DNA from: a virus | Reading direction: 5' to 3' (one strand) | IMG/VR virus record: IMGVR_UViG_3300007513_000004 | Coordinates: 159,403-223,402 of that record | DNA: 64,000 nt | In this document: piece by piece, positions 52,269-61,575 of the stretch | How the letters are laid out: the number at the start of each line of letters is the position of its first letter | Position numbering within the stretch: position 1 is the first letter of the stretch | The notes under the pieces: generated by a model | Database searches by the model: none | What the model was told of the DNA's origin: nothing | What the model saw: only the letters and a program-made list of their open reading frames with translations | Position numbers and translations under genes: made by a program

Positions 52269-55200
52269 TTAACCGCAATGGTATGTGCATCCAACAAATG
52301 CTTTTTTATAGGTTTGACCATCAAACTCAAATTCAACACATTCATAATTATTACTATTTAAATCAAAATTACAATCTTGGGTAATCTTTGCCACAGTATA
52401 GTTGTGAAGCAAATCATCATCTTGCCTCATACCATAACCAGGAATTTCGCAAGTTGTTATGTAATCTCCATTCTCCAAATCACCATTTATATTACAAATC
52501 CAAACAGCACCTTCTCCTAGTGAGTTAATAATCAGCCTTTCATCATCCTCTTTTTTTGCATAAGAAGATACGAATGCTCCTATCGAATAAGATCTTGTAT
52601 CACTGCCTTCATCCTCCATATCAGATATTACTCCAAAAGCTTTTTTATCATTTCTTACACTTGATAGCCCAACCTCTGGCAATGATTCATTTATGCTAGG
52701 CTTTTTTAATCCATCTAGATTACTATAAAAACCCTTTGAAATAACTATCAGCCCTATGTTGTCCTTGTCGTGCAAGGCTTTATCCCCCAGAGATCTATGC
52801 TGACCTGTAAAGTTAAGCTCGTCTACATTATTTGCCGGATTTAAATATGCTCGAACACCATCGAAGGAACCTCCATAACTATTTTTATGATGAAAGGCTA
52901 ATACGTTTGAGTTTCCATCGTATGAAGATCTCACGTGTATTGTCCATCTAACATCTGCCGTACCGGCAAGGATTCCGTCATCACCGCCATGGGTTGCATA
53001 CTGATGAATCCTTATTCCTGAGTTGCTATCATCGTCAGATTGAAACACATCAAATCGCCCATTCTTCATAGCCATTCTAAATTTTTCATCAAAATTAGTG
53101 CCAAGCAGACCAGTGTTAAATGGATCTTCATCTACATTATATGGCCCAAAAGCTAAATTACTATAGGTATCTGACGATGAAGACCAATATGTTGCTATAT
53201 CTCCATACATAGATGTAGAGCCAGCCTTTATAAAAAGACATGGTCCCTCCGCCTGGCTGCCTGCAACATTTATTACCCCAACCTGATGACCTGGACTGCT
53301 TACTGATAAAGAATCATATATAGCAACATTTCCGGTTCTATCTATATACAAGGCCTTGCCATAGTCGGTCCACAAGCTCAAAGTATCATCGTCTGCAGCG
53401 GATCCAATCAATGTTTCAACGCCACTGCGGATAGCGAAACTAACATCGTCTATAGTAATGGATCCACCAACATTGAGATCGCCTGTGTTCACGGAACCAC
53501 TAACATTCAACCTGTGGCCATCAGGTGTCGTGGTCCCTATCGCAACGCCACCACTGCCATTGGCACACATCATAAGATCACTATCTCCAGAGTTTTGAAG
53601 ATGCATTGAAGAAGAAGCGGAACCATCTCTGGCCAATATCTCATTGGCATCGAATGCTAGATGATCACCGCTTGTATCTCCTACTATTAAGATTCCGGTA
53701 CTATTTGACTCACTTATTTCGTCCGAACCTGTGGTGCCTCCATAAACATATAACGGCACTTGAGAATCGGCCACCCCTATCCCAACTCCATCTTCAGTTA
53801 TGGTCAAACTATCACTTAAAGATCTTCTGTTGATCTTGAATACCGCCGAATCAGTTGTAGAGCTACTTCTTGTTCCCATTACAAATTGGCCATTGGAGGC
53901 AGGCGTGTCTCCATCCCACTCGATAAAGCCACCATGGTTAAACACGCCCGCATCTCCGGAGCAATCCTCAACAAACTCAATTCTTGATGAACAGTTTCCT
54001 CCCCCAGCATCGGGCGATCCCAGTCTAAACACCACATCATCACCAATGAGGTGAAGATTTGGCTGAGTTGTTGATGGACTTGAGTTTTCAATCGTTATAC
54101 TTTCTGCTATAATATCTGTTGCTGCAATATTTGTAACAGCAAGCGTTTCAATGGGAAGAAGCCTATCTGACCATTCATGATTGCCGTCATAGTCGATCTT
54201 GCCCGATCCTGAGCCATCATTATCAGCACATATGTTTCCAACTATTTGTATATTATTTATTGCAGGACAATCATCAAAGTCAAAAATATTTTCTCCAGCA
54301 ACATACGAGCCAACCAGCGGATCGACATAAGCACAATGAATAAGATAATTGTCCATCCCATCCACCACCATATCCGTTCCACCGGGAGCGATTCCTGACC
54401 CTCTAGAAACATTATTTGATATATTTATATTTCTAATATTTGCTGCAGCAAAATCATCAAACTTTATTGCTGAATTTAAAAATTGACAATTTGTTATAGA
54501 GATATTTCCTGCGCCATGATCTGTCGCCTCTTCCAGCCTGTCATGAGCCTCAACTATAATTCCGCCATAGCTAATGTCGGCAGCACCGTCAGCGCCCTCA
54601 TCACACTCTGATGAGTCAAAAATAACATTATCAATGTTAACTCCCCAATTTAGCTTATAGCCTTCCGAATCTGAAAGATGATTTGGGTCTTTAATAGATG
54701 GATCTATAATATTTATAGAAGAAAGTCTCATTCTGAAATTGCTTAAATTCACAAAGCCATTATTTATTACATCCATGTCCATATCTGGCACAGAAGAGCT
54801 TATAGTCGGATCAAGGCCATATGCATCATCATCAATGGCCATTCCAGGTCCTGCAATTTTTATACCAGACCAATTATCGGCGCTTCTTGAGACCAGCCTA
54901 GTATCTAGATCGTTAGAGTCATCATATATGTCGGCTATATCTATAACTGTCGAATATCCTTCTCCAACTATATTTACGGGAAAGTTTATCCATATACCTT
55001 GATTTAAATGTCTTGCATTAAGAGTTTTGTTATCGGTTGTTGTTCCAGAGTCCTCTGCGTGATCAACAATGACCCTATGAGTTCCAGACTTCAGATGAAT
55101 CGTCGGAACACCAGCGCTTGAATATGCTTCAGAAAATCTTTTCGCATACTTGAGAGCTTCATTGATTGTTAAAAAGTGTCCCATACCTCTTTGCGGAGAT

Positions 55201-58181
55201 ACGGTAATTGAATTAAGAATTCTTAAGTCTAATTGGTCAATAAATAATCTCAAATCAGTTGCAAAAGGAGGATCTCCAATAGTGGTGTCAGAACCATCTC
55301 CATTGTATTCTACAGTACATAAGACGCAATAATCATACGGATCAAATGGTGAGGAACAAACCCCGCTTGCTCCAGAGGAGTTTGAACTAGCAAAAACAAT
55401 CTCTCCCCACTGGTTCATGGCTACAAAAAATTTATCTGTATCGGGAGAAGGCCCCCAAGGAGAGTTGATTCCTGTTATCAAATTATTTCTTGCGCTTATT
55501 TCAAATCTTTTTCCCTTCACATAACAAACGCCACCCGCTATATCTATAACATAATGTCCGTTTACATTTATTGACTCATGATCATCCAAGTCAGTATAGG
55601 GCGTTAATAAGTCCGTGCTAGAGTCAAGAACCGATGTTGTCACCTCAAGCCCGCTGACTACACCATTTGATCTAGTTTCTCGAATAGGCCTTTGCTGCAT
55701 TGTGTATATGGCATCAGTTCCAAGATCCTTGTGTCCAACATTTCCTCTGCGCAACTTTGAAAAAAGCCTAGGATAATCAGTTCCAGCCCCGGAAACTCTT
55801 GAGGATCCAGCTTCATAATGCGATCTTGCAATGAGAAGATTTTGCCCATCATTTACCTCCTCAAACCCATAAAGACCTATAGTGGTAGCAACTCCAGACC
55901 CAGCGGCTCCAATGTCATCATCTATCTGTGCCGATATAGCAGAAGAATCCTGAATAAACAATGTAAGCTTTATATCATACTTTCCAGAAGATACCTCTAT
56001 ATAAGAGTTTGAAAGACTGCCCAGAATAACTGGATCGCCTCCATCTAAGGCTATTAAGTCAACTCCATCTACAGTCCTCTCTAACGTTAGCCCCTCTCCA
56101 GATGCTGCCGAATACACAGAGACATCCCCAGCAAAGTCTACTACGGCCACTACGTTCGAAACAGTATCTCCATCCCCCGTGTTGGATAAGGCTCCATATA
56201 TTAATCTTCTATTATAAAAAACACTTCTATCATAATCCATAAAAACATCTATAATTGCAACATATGAAGATCCGTCTATCTCGCTAAATGCCATATCTGC
56301 CAATGATAATGAATTTTTAAATATATAAAACTCTGTACTTTCATCAGAAGATCCTGTCCAAGCCCCGCCTGACAGTTGGTTTGAATCTACACCAACCTTG
56401 GACCCTGACTCATGAACGCTTGTTACGAGATAAGTTCCATCGTCAGCGCTAGATTCCGCAATGACCAAAAGGTCTCCTACACATATCGCTTCTTCTAAAA
56501 AGTTTACAGAAGTTGACGATATCTGTGACGATCCAGACAAAAGCTCCAACCCGGTCTCTGCCAATTTTGTACCAAGACCGTTATAAGCTTTGCCCTGTAT
56601 ATAATATCTTGTTCCAAGACCAGCATCTATAACTGAGTCTTCATAATCTGATAAGCCCATAGAGTCAAGGGCGTCATCGGATCCTCTTGAAACTTTTAAT
56701 GTATAAGAATTTGTAGCAGAACTTTCTATAGAATGAACAAATGCAATTTCAGAAGGCTTATTCTCATCATAATCTATTCTGTATGCATAAACGCTATAAC
56801 CTCCAGCCGAGAATTGTTCATTTAGCTTTTTAAGAATCGTATCAACCGTTTGTACTGTAGCTTCTCCATCATAAACATCCAAATCAATGGCGGTTCCTTC
56901 GTCAATTGTTATAGAAAAATATCTATTTCCTTCGGACCCTATTCCGTTTATTTCCGAAGGCCTTATTCCGTTTGTTATAATTGCTGCGGCTTCTGGGTTT
57001 GCTATTTGCAAAGTATCTGCATTAGAAGTTGGAATGCCAGATTCGTCATAGGCCTCATACTCTCTAACTGACACAAGCAATCCGCCAAGATTTGCTTCTT
57101 TGTTTGTGTTTTGATAAATTTTTGCCGTAGTATCAACCTCTGCATCTTCTCCGAATCTTGCAAAAACATATACTCCTGTTATTTTGGTCTCATCATCAGG
57201 GTCGTATACAACTTCGCTAATCTGATATTCTGCAGTTCCAGACTCATCTGTTATTTGTAATATATCAGACTTTTTAATGCTTATTTCAGGCACATCTTGT
57301 GCTGTATTAAAACCAATATGATGGCCCTGAGGCGACTCATAAGATATGCTTGCATAATAGGTTATGCCAGTACTATCCAGTATCAGCTGTCCTACGTCAT
57401 CCTCAAGAGAGGATACAAGCTGACCAGTTCTTGCTACTCCATTATCATGCTGATGATTCTGGTGATCATCAAGCTGACCAACGGCATGTGCCAAGATATC
57501 CTCTATAGCGCCCTGAACATCATCTGAATCTATATAGGCAGAAACATCTGTTGTATCAAAAAATAACTGATCAGCTTCGTGTGATCTGTTTGATATCGAT
57601 ATATCACTTCCATCATAATTTATATGCGATTGAAAAACTGACTCAAAAGCATCTTGCGATGTTGTAATATCTAAAGATGTAATTCCAGTTGAAGAAGAGG
57701 TATTATCAATAGCCTCTATAGTAATTGCCTGCCCCTTGTGTCTATTTGTAGCAGAAGTATGCACATGGGCATTAAACAAAACTGCAAGCTCATCTATTGT
57801 AGCAAGCATGGCATCTACTTGATTCATCAATTGAGATACTTCGTCTTGCAATAATTGCGTTGGATAATTTAAACGAAGCTTGCTTTCATTAATAGCGGCA
57901 GTTTTAGAAACATCACTATCAACAATTGGGCCACTTAAAACGTTCGCCCTATCAAGGGCTTCTTTTAATATATTTCCATTGCCATCTATAGCCTTATTGA
58001 GTCTGTCCGAAACAGTATTCCCAACAGCTCCTTGCGGATTAATACCCAACGTTCTTTCTATCTGAAATAAAGCAGATCTTATACTATTGAGGACATCAGA
58101 GCCAACCTCTATGATGTTGTCTCTAACTGCCGGTATTTCAATAGATGTATCTAATTCATTTGGATATTTTGACTTTGGCAT
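52269..58181 (-). CDS. Beta-helix fibre protein, long paralogue with distal head
   Basis: This 1970-residue protein shares its N-terminal anchor and first ~900 residues' layout with the next gene. HVHTSATNRH and DDHQNHQHDNG are His-rich motifs of a kind that bind metal in other phage fibres. A beta module lies near 560-600 (VGDLLVIAESSADDGTYLV). A pectate-lyase-type beta-helix spans about 995-1360 (FLTINEALKYAKRF, TIHLKSGTHRVIVDH, INFPVNIVGEGYSTVI, and later NISITNCQFLNS). Beyond it are repeated GxGxIxxGT-like segments and a C-terminal domain of ~110 residues (LGEGAVWICNINGDLENGDYI, PGYGMRQDDDLLHNYTVAKI). I associate that ending with marine-virus fibres. It is likely the main tailspike or long fibre. 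ATG follows GGAAGAG. Confidence 0.8.
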   Translation of the reverse strand: MPKSKYPNELDTSIEIPAVRDNIIEVGSDVLNSIRSALFQIERTLGINPQGAVGNTVSDRLNKAIDGNGNILKEALDRANVLSGPIVDSDVSKTAAINESKLRLNYPTQLLQDEVSQLMNQVDAMLATIDELAVLFNAHVHTSATNRHKGQAITIEAIDNTSSSTGITSLDITTSQDAFESVFQSHINYDGSDISISNRSHEADQLFFDTTDVSAYIDSDDVQGAIEDILAHAVGQLDDHQNHQHDNGVARTGQLVSSLEDDVGQLILDSTGITYYASISYESPQGHHIGFNTAQDVPEISIKKSDILQITDESGTAEYQISEVVYDPDDETKITGVYVFARFGEDAEVDTTAKIYQNTNKEANLGGLLVSVREYEAYDESGIPTSNADTLQIANPEAAAIITNGIRPSEINGIGSEGNRYFSITIDEGTAIDLDVYDGEATVQTVDTILKKLNEQFSAGGYSVYAYRIDYDENKPSEIAFVHSIESSATNSYTLKVSRGSDDALDSMGLSDYEDSVIDAGLGTRYYIQGKAYNGLGTKLAETGLELLSGSSQISSTSVNFLEEAICVGDLLVIAESSADDGTYLVTSVHESGSKVGVDSNQLSGGAWTGSSDESTEFYIFKNSLSLADMAFSEIDGSSYVAIIDVFMDYDRSVFYNRRLIYGALSNTGDGDTVSNVVAVVDFAGDVSVYSAASGEGLTLERTVDGVDLIALDGGDPVILGSLSNSYIEVSSGKYDIKLTLFIQDSSAISAQIDDDIGAAGSGVATTIGLYGFEEVNDGQNLLIARSHYEAGSSRVSGAGTDYPRLFSKLRRGNVGHKDLGTDAIYTMQQRPIRETRSNGVVSGLEVTTSVLDSSTDLLTPYTDLDDHESINVNGHYVIDIAGGVCYVKGKRFEISARNNLITGINSPWGPSPDTDKFFVAMNQWGEIVFASSNSSGASGVCSSPFDPYDYCVLCTVEYNGDGSDTTIGDPPFATDLRLFIDQLDLRILNSITVSPQRGMGHFLTINEALKYAKRFSEAYSSAGVPTIHLKSGTHRVIVDHAEDSGTTTDNKTLNARHLNQGIWINFPVNIVGEGYSTVIDIADIYDDSNDLDTRLVSRSADNWSGIKIAGPGMAIDDDAYGLDPTISSSVPDMDMDVINNGFVNLSNFRMRLSSINIIDPSIKDPNHLSDSEGYKLNWGVNIDNVIFDSSECDEGADGAADISYGGIIVEAHDRLEEATDHGAGNISITNCQFLNSAIKFDDFAAANIRNINISNNVSRGSGIAPGGTDMVVDGMDNYLIHCAYVDPLVGSYVAGENIFDFDDCPAINNIQIVGNICADNDGSGSGKIDYDGNHEWSDRLLPIETLAVTNIAATDIIAESITIENSSPSTTQPNLHLIGDDVVFRLGSPDAGGGNCSSRIEFVEDCSGDAGVFNHGGFIEWDGDTPASNGQFVMGTRSSSTTDSAVFKINRRSLSDSLTITEDGVGIGVADSQVPLYVYGGTTGSDEISESNSTGILIVGDTSGDHLAFDANEILARDGSASSSMHLQNSGDSDLMMCANGSGGVAIGTTTPDGHRLNVSGSVNTGDLNVGGSITIDDVSFAIRSGVETLIGSAADDDTLSLWTDYGKALYIDRTGNVAIYDSLSVSSPGHQVGVINVAGSQAEGPCLFIKAGSTSMYGDIATYWSSSSDTYSNLAFGPYNVDEDPFNTGLLGTNFDEKFRMAMKNGRFDVFQSDDDSNSGIRIHQYATHGGDDGILAGTADVRWTIHVRSSYDGNSNVLAFHHKNSYGGSFDGVRAYLNPANNVDELNFTGQHRSLGDKALHDKDNIGLIVISKGFYSNLDGLKKPSINESLPEVGLSSVRNDKKAFGVISDMEDEGSDTRSYSIGAFVSSYAKKEDDERLIINSLGEGAVWICNINGDLENGDYITTCEIPGYGMRQDDDLLHNYTVAKITQDCNFDLNSNNYECVEFEFDGQTYKKAFVGCTYHCG

Positions 58182-58254
58182 TAACTCTTCCTATAATTTT
58201 AACTTTCATATTCATTAAAATAAAATTAGTATTAGAAACTTGACAGATAATTGA

Positions 58255-58704
58255 TTAAGGCATTTCCATCTGATCTGTAATAGCATCAGCACCTACAAAG
58301 GCTGCAATTGTAATTGCAATGCCTAAAGATAAAAATCCTATATTTTCCAATGTTTGAAATCTATCTCTTCTATTATATTTATCCAAAAGATCCTGATTTA
58401 TTACAGTCAGATGAGCATATCTATCCACCTGTGACTGAGAATAATCAAGGTTTAACTTATACAAATCTATCTGCTGCACCCTCAGAACCTCTAACTCTCT
58501 ATGCCTATCTAACTCCAACTCTTTAGCTTCTAATTCTTCAATTCTATTAAGAAGAGCTGTTGCCTCATCGATGGTAAAGACATAAGAGTCTTCCTCAAGT
58601 GTTGTTCCAGCCTTCACTATATCTCCCGCCCAACTTATGCTGGGAGTAAAAACAAGAGAAGCTATAACAGCAAAAGACATCAATTGCTTTAAAACGAACC
58701 TCAT
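58255..58704 (-). CDS. Exported coiled-coil protein with C-terminal membrane segment (spanin-like)
   Basis: The 149-residue product has a Sec signal (KQLMSFAVIASLVFTPSISWA, likely cut before GD near residue 27), a charged coiled coil at about 41-118 (ATALLNRIEELEAKELELDRHRELEVL), and a membrane helix at 121-141 (NIGFLSLGIAITIAAFVGA). Signal plus periplasmic coiled coil plus C-terminal anchor is the architecture of unimolecular spanins, which join inner and outer membranes at lysis. It lacks the lipobox cysteine that would attach it to the outer membrane, so the match is incomplete. Its ATG overlaps the previous stop by 4 bases, linking it to the small membrane genes upstream. It could alternatively be a virion membrane-contact protein. 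Confidence 0.5.
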   Translation of the reverse strand: MRFVLKQLMSFAVIASLVFTPSISWAGDIVKAGTTLEEDSYVFTIDEATALLNRIEELEAKELELDRHRELEVLRVQQIDLYKLNLDYSQSQVDRYAHLTVINQDLLDKYNRRDRFQTLENIGFLSLGIAITIAAFVGADAITDQMEMP

Positions 58705-58913
58705 AAATCTAACTCCATATTTCCGATATGATCTTTAACGTCTACCTTATCTGGAGACATTAAAGACTCCATCTCTTTTATATCAATTAAAAGATATTCC
58801 CTTCCTGTTGATATATTTTCTTTTATTTTTTCCGCAAGGGATATTAAGCCCTCATAAACTTTGCTATTTTTATCTTTTGAAATATCAATAAGCTTGTTAA
58901 TCTTTTCTAACAT
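58701..58913 (-). CDS. Small helical protein of unknown function
   Basis: The product is 70 residues: LEKINKLIDISKDKNSK, a helix KVYEGLISLAEKIKEN and an acidic C-terminus. No membrane segment or known motif is seen. It is likely real because it is packed between neighbours with TAATG and ATGA overlaps and has AGAGG ahead of its ATG. Its place in the membrane/coiled-coil cluster suggests a lysis accessory role, which is inferred from context only. Confidence 0.55.
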   Translation of the reverse strand: MLEKINKLIDISKDKNSKVYEGLISLAEKIKENISTGREYLLIDIKEMESLMSPDKVDVKDHIGNMELDL

Positions 58914-59275
58914 TAAAAACCTCTTTCATCAAAAAACTCATCTAGTTCATCTTCCGAAACTTCTTTTCTTGCCTCGAATTCTTCAAGAGTTTTTATTTCT
59001 TCTATTATTTCTTCTATTCTGCTTTCTAAACTTAAAATCTTTTCATCATTTCTATCTATTTCTTCTTGAGCTTTCTCAATTTCAACTTCGGTTCTAACCT
59101 TTTTAAGTTCTAGCTCAAGAATCTCGCGAGCATTTATTTTCTTTCTTAATAAGAAGACCGCTATAAAGCCAAAAATGCCTACTATTGCACCAAATATCAG
59201 TTTAGCTTTTAGTCCAACCTTTTTAAAAAAGTCACCAATTGCATACCAAAACCCTTTATCTTCTTCTTCACTCAT
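58913..59275 (-). CDS. Single-pass membrane coiled-coil protein (i-spanin-like)
   Basis: I place the start at the ATG at 59275; a longer reading frame upstream would overlap the previous gene by about 100 bases. The 120-residue product has a polar N-terminus with an amphipathic piece (GFWYAIGDFFKKVG), one membrane helix near 26-43 (LIFGAIVGIFGFIAVFLL) and a long charged coiled coil (REILELELKKVRTEVEIEKAQEEIDRND). N-terminal anchor plus coiled coil is the layout of i-spanins, though the ~23-residue cytoplasmic tail is longer than usual. It overlaps the holin-like gene by 8 bases. A different membrane scaffold function is possible. Confidence 0.55.
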   Translation of the reverse strand: MSEEEDKGFWYAIGDFFKKVGLKAKLIFGAIVGIFGFIAVFLLRKKINAREILELELKKVRTEVEIEKAQEEIDRNDEKILSLESRIEEIIEEIKTLEEFEARKEVSEDELDEFFDERGF

Positions 59276-59540
59276 TATCTTCTTCCTGCTCCTCTTCCTT
59301 GCTATTTTCAGCTTCGTACTTCCTGTCAGTCCAACGCCTGGTAACATATGCTGTAAATGTCGCAGCAAGATATGCCGTCATTGCCGAAGCCTCCATGGGC
59401 TGAAGGCCTAATTCAAAGTCTTTATAAGAAATTCTACCGAAAGTCGCTAACAAAATGTTCAGTGTAACTACTGAAAAAGCAAAAAATGCGAATGTAAGCA
59501 TTGCATCTGGCTTTCCTGCTGTATTTTTAATCCAATACAT
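59268..59540 (-). CDS. Small two-helix membrane protein (holin-like)
   Basis: The product is 90 residues with two hydrophobic segments, about 13-33 (AMLTFAFFAFSVVTLNILLAT) and 49-68 (EASAMTAYLAATFTAYVTRR), and a very acidic tail (NSKEEEQEEDNE). Size, two helices and a charged C-terminus are typical of class II holins, and it sits directly before coiled-coil membrane proteins. AGGAGGGAT gives a strong ribosome site for the ATG at 59540. No endolysin is visible in the window, so the lysis assignment is provisional. Confidence 0.55.
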   Translation of the reverse strand: MYWIKNTAGKPDAMLTFAFFAFSVVTLNILLATFGRISYKDFELGLQPMEASAMTAYLAATFTAYVTRRWTDRKYEAENSKEEEQEEDNE

Positions 59541-59548
59541 TATCCCTC

Positions 59549-61540
59549 CTAAGTGCTCAAACTATATGGAATAGTATAAACAATATCTGTCTTATCCATC
59601 CTCTTTAACTTTAACCTTTGCCTTGTGAAGTGTCTATAAAACAACTTATCTTTCGTAACGTCCAAAACTTCATATATATATTCTGCATCATCATTAAAAT
59701 CAAATCGCACGATTAAATCTCTATCTCTTATTGCCGGGTTTGGCAAAGTCCAACCCTGAGGCTCATAAACTTGTTCGAGATGCGTATGCAGCCCTAACTT
59801 CAAATCTTCTGTTGTATCTCCAAATGCGACCATAACCCTGCCATCCTCTCTTCTCTTGTAGTCATACTGAGTAAAGCCGCCGATAAAGCCTGTTCCATAA
59901 CACTTCTTGCAAGATTTAATCTTTGGATGCATCCTTCTGGAATCAGAACAGCTGCAGATCTCTCCATCCCAGATTCTTTTCAAAAGAATTATGGGCTCCC
60001 CAGATTGATCCAGAAGAACCTCTTCTCTGTTGAGCATTCGATCAAAGAGGTTCATACCTCTATATTTATTAAACTCTCCTCCGAGATAGCTTCCACAATC
60101 ACTTTGTCCTTGAAAAATATGTTGAGGAATGGCCCTATGATATCCGCAGAAATCAAAGCCTTGAAAAAACTTTTTATCATTATCTGTATAGTCAGTTATA
60201 ACCAGCCCCGTTCCGTCAAGCTCTCGTCCGCTCTCATATCCGTCTATATATGTTGGCGTTGCCATTATTATTACAGAGTTTTTATCCTGACATGCCAAAA
60301 ACATCTTTATAGGATCCCCCTCTAAATAAATTCCGGCGCTTGTTCCATTTAATCCTCGTCCTCCGGAAGGAAGAAGAAATGAAGTGTCTGTTTTTGCTGT
60401 ATATTTAATTACCTCTGCATTATTAACAATCAATATTCCAGTAGCCGGATATCCATCTGTTGAAGAAACGGGAAATATTGTATCATCCTCTAAAACTTGT
60501 TCGGTTATTTCAATATCATCTGGAATACGATATGTGTCATCGGCAACTTCTTCCATTCCTGTTAAATCTACACTTCCCGAAAAGGTCTCCAAGGCTCTGA
60601 CTGCAAATGACAAAGTAAGCCCGGGAGTCAGCCCAGAAATTTGCGCACACCTGCTTTCTGATGAAGATATATATTTGGGATTTGAATCAAAAATTTCTAA
60701 TCTAGACTCATCATGAAAGATTAAAGCGTAAGAATCTCCCTTATAAGATCTAGACATGGGTTTGTACCACTCCACCTGAAGCATATCTCCACGACCCATG
60801 TTGGATACTTTTCTAATTCCTTGTGCAAATCCTAAAAACTTAACTTGTGGAAATGTTGATGAAAGAATTATCTCTGGCAAGTCAACAGTATAAGAGAACT
60901 TTCCTCTTAGTACATTTCCAGAAGTATCTTCTATCGTATATCTCAACTGATATGGGCCATCACGGAAAGATTCTGTTGGCTCGATTCTAACGGAAGCTCC
61001 GTCTGTTATCTTGGTTATTGCTGACGAATCTCCATCGAAGTATTCTTCAAACTCACCATCAACTACTATCGGAAGATCATTTAACCATACATTTATAGAG
61101 CTAGTATTTACATCGTCTATTTCATCTTTAAATTGCAAAAACAGCACCTGGTCCGATTTAACCAAATCTCCAGGCTCAGGTGAGGACAATTCCAGTATAG
61201 GCTCTAGCGGTATAACTTTAAAAACATATTCAAAGTTATAATATTTGCCATCAAGATCTTTTACTTGAATTTTGACAAGAACAACCGTTCCAGGAATAAA
61301 ATCATCTTCACGATCTATAGCGACAGAAAGCCCTGCATCTATTACAGATATATCCGAATAAGTTCCATCATATCCCGCTTTAAACTCTAAATCTTTGATC
61401 GCTCTTGCGCCACTTATCTCAACGACCAAAGAGGACGAATCTATGCCTGTGTCATCATCTACGATGACAAATTCTATTAAGGAATCTAGGTCTGCGTAGG
61501 TAGTTCCCTCAGATGGGGATTGCCCAGATAATGTTAGCAT
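59549..61540 (-). CDS. Ig/FN3 virion protein with zinc ribbon and neck/connector-like C-terminus
   Basis: The ATG at 61540, 5 bases after GGAGG, is the start. A TTG four codons earlier would lie inside the ribosome site. The 663-residue product opens with two Ig-like modules (LSLSGQSPSEGT start, then LELSSPEPGDLV) and an FN3-like module near 240-310 (MLQVEWYKPMSRSY, SGLTPGLTLSFAVRALE). Near 517-545 is a zinc-ribbon pattern CSC-x12-C-x2-C (EICSCSDSRRMHPK, SCKKCYGTGFIGG). The final ~120 residues (RVMVAFGDTTEDLKL, GWTLPNPAIRDRDLIVRF, EYIYEVLDVTKDKLFYRHF) match a module I recall in neck or connector proteins of large myoviruses. A role at the head-tail junction is plausible, but the distance from the sheath gene (about 12 kb) is large. 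Confidence 0.6.
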   Translation of the reverse strand: MLTLSGQSPSEGTTYADLDSLIEFVIVDDDTGIDSSSLVVEISGARAIKDLEFKAGYDGTYSDISVIDAGLSVAIDREDDFIPGTVVLVKIQVKDLDGKYYNFEYVFKVIPLEPILELSSPEPGDLVKSDQVLFLQFKDEIDDVNTSSINVWLNDLPIVVDGEFEEYFDGDSSAITKITDGASVRIEPTESFRDGPYQLRYTIEDTSGNVLRGKFSYTVDLPEIILSSTFPQVKFLGFAQGIRKVSNMGRGDMLQVEWYKPMSRSYKGDSYALIFHDESRLEIFDSNPKYISSSESRCAQISGLTPGLTLSFAVRALETFSGSVDLTGMEEVADDTYRIPDDIEITEQVLEDDTIFPVSSTDGYPATGILIVNNAEVIKYTAKTDTSFLLPSGGRGLNGTSAGIYLEGDPIKMFLACQDKNSVIIMATPTYIDGYESGRELDGTGLVITDYTDNDKKFFQGFDFCGYHRAIPQHIFQGQSDCGSYLGGEFNKYRGMNLFDRMLNREEVLLDQSGEPIILLKRIWDGEICSCSDSRRMHPKIKSCKKCYGTGFIGGFTQYDYKRREDGRVMVAFGDTTEDLKLGLHTHLEQVYEPQGWTLPNPAIRDRDLIVRFDFNDDAEYIYEVLDVTKDKLFYRHFTRQRLKLKRMDKTDIVYTIPYSLST

Positions 61541-61575
61541 ATAAACCTCCAATTGAGGCTTTTCTATTAGTAGAG

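Noticed and set aside
59276-59368. Longer N-terminus for the i-spanin-like gene
   Set aside because: It would overlap the holin-like gene by about 100 bases. The ATG at 59275 gives a compact overlap and a sensible membrane protein.
61541-61552. TTG start for the Ig/zinc-ribbon protein
   Set aside because: The TTG overlaps the GGAGG ribosome site that serves the ATG at 61540.
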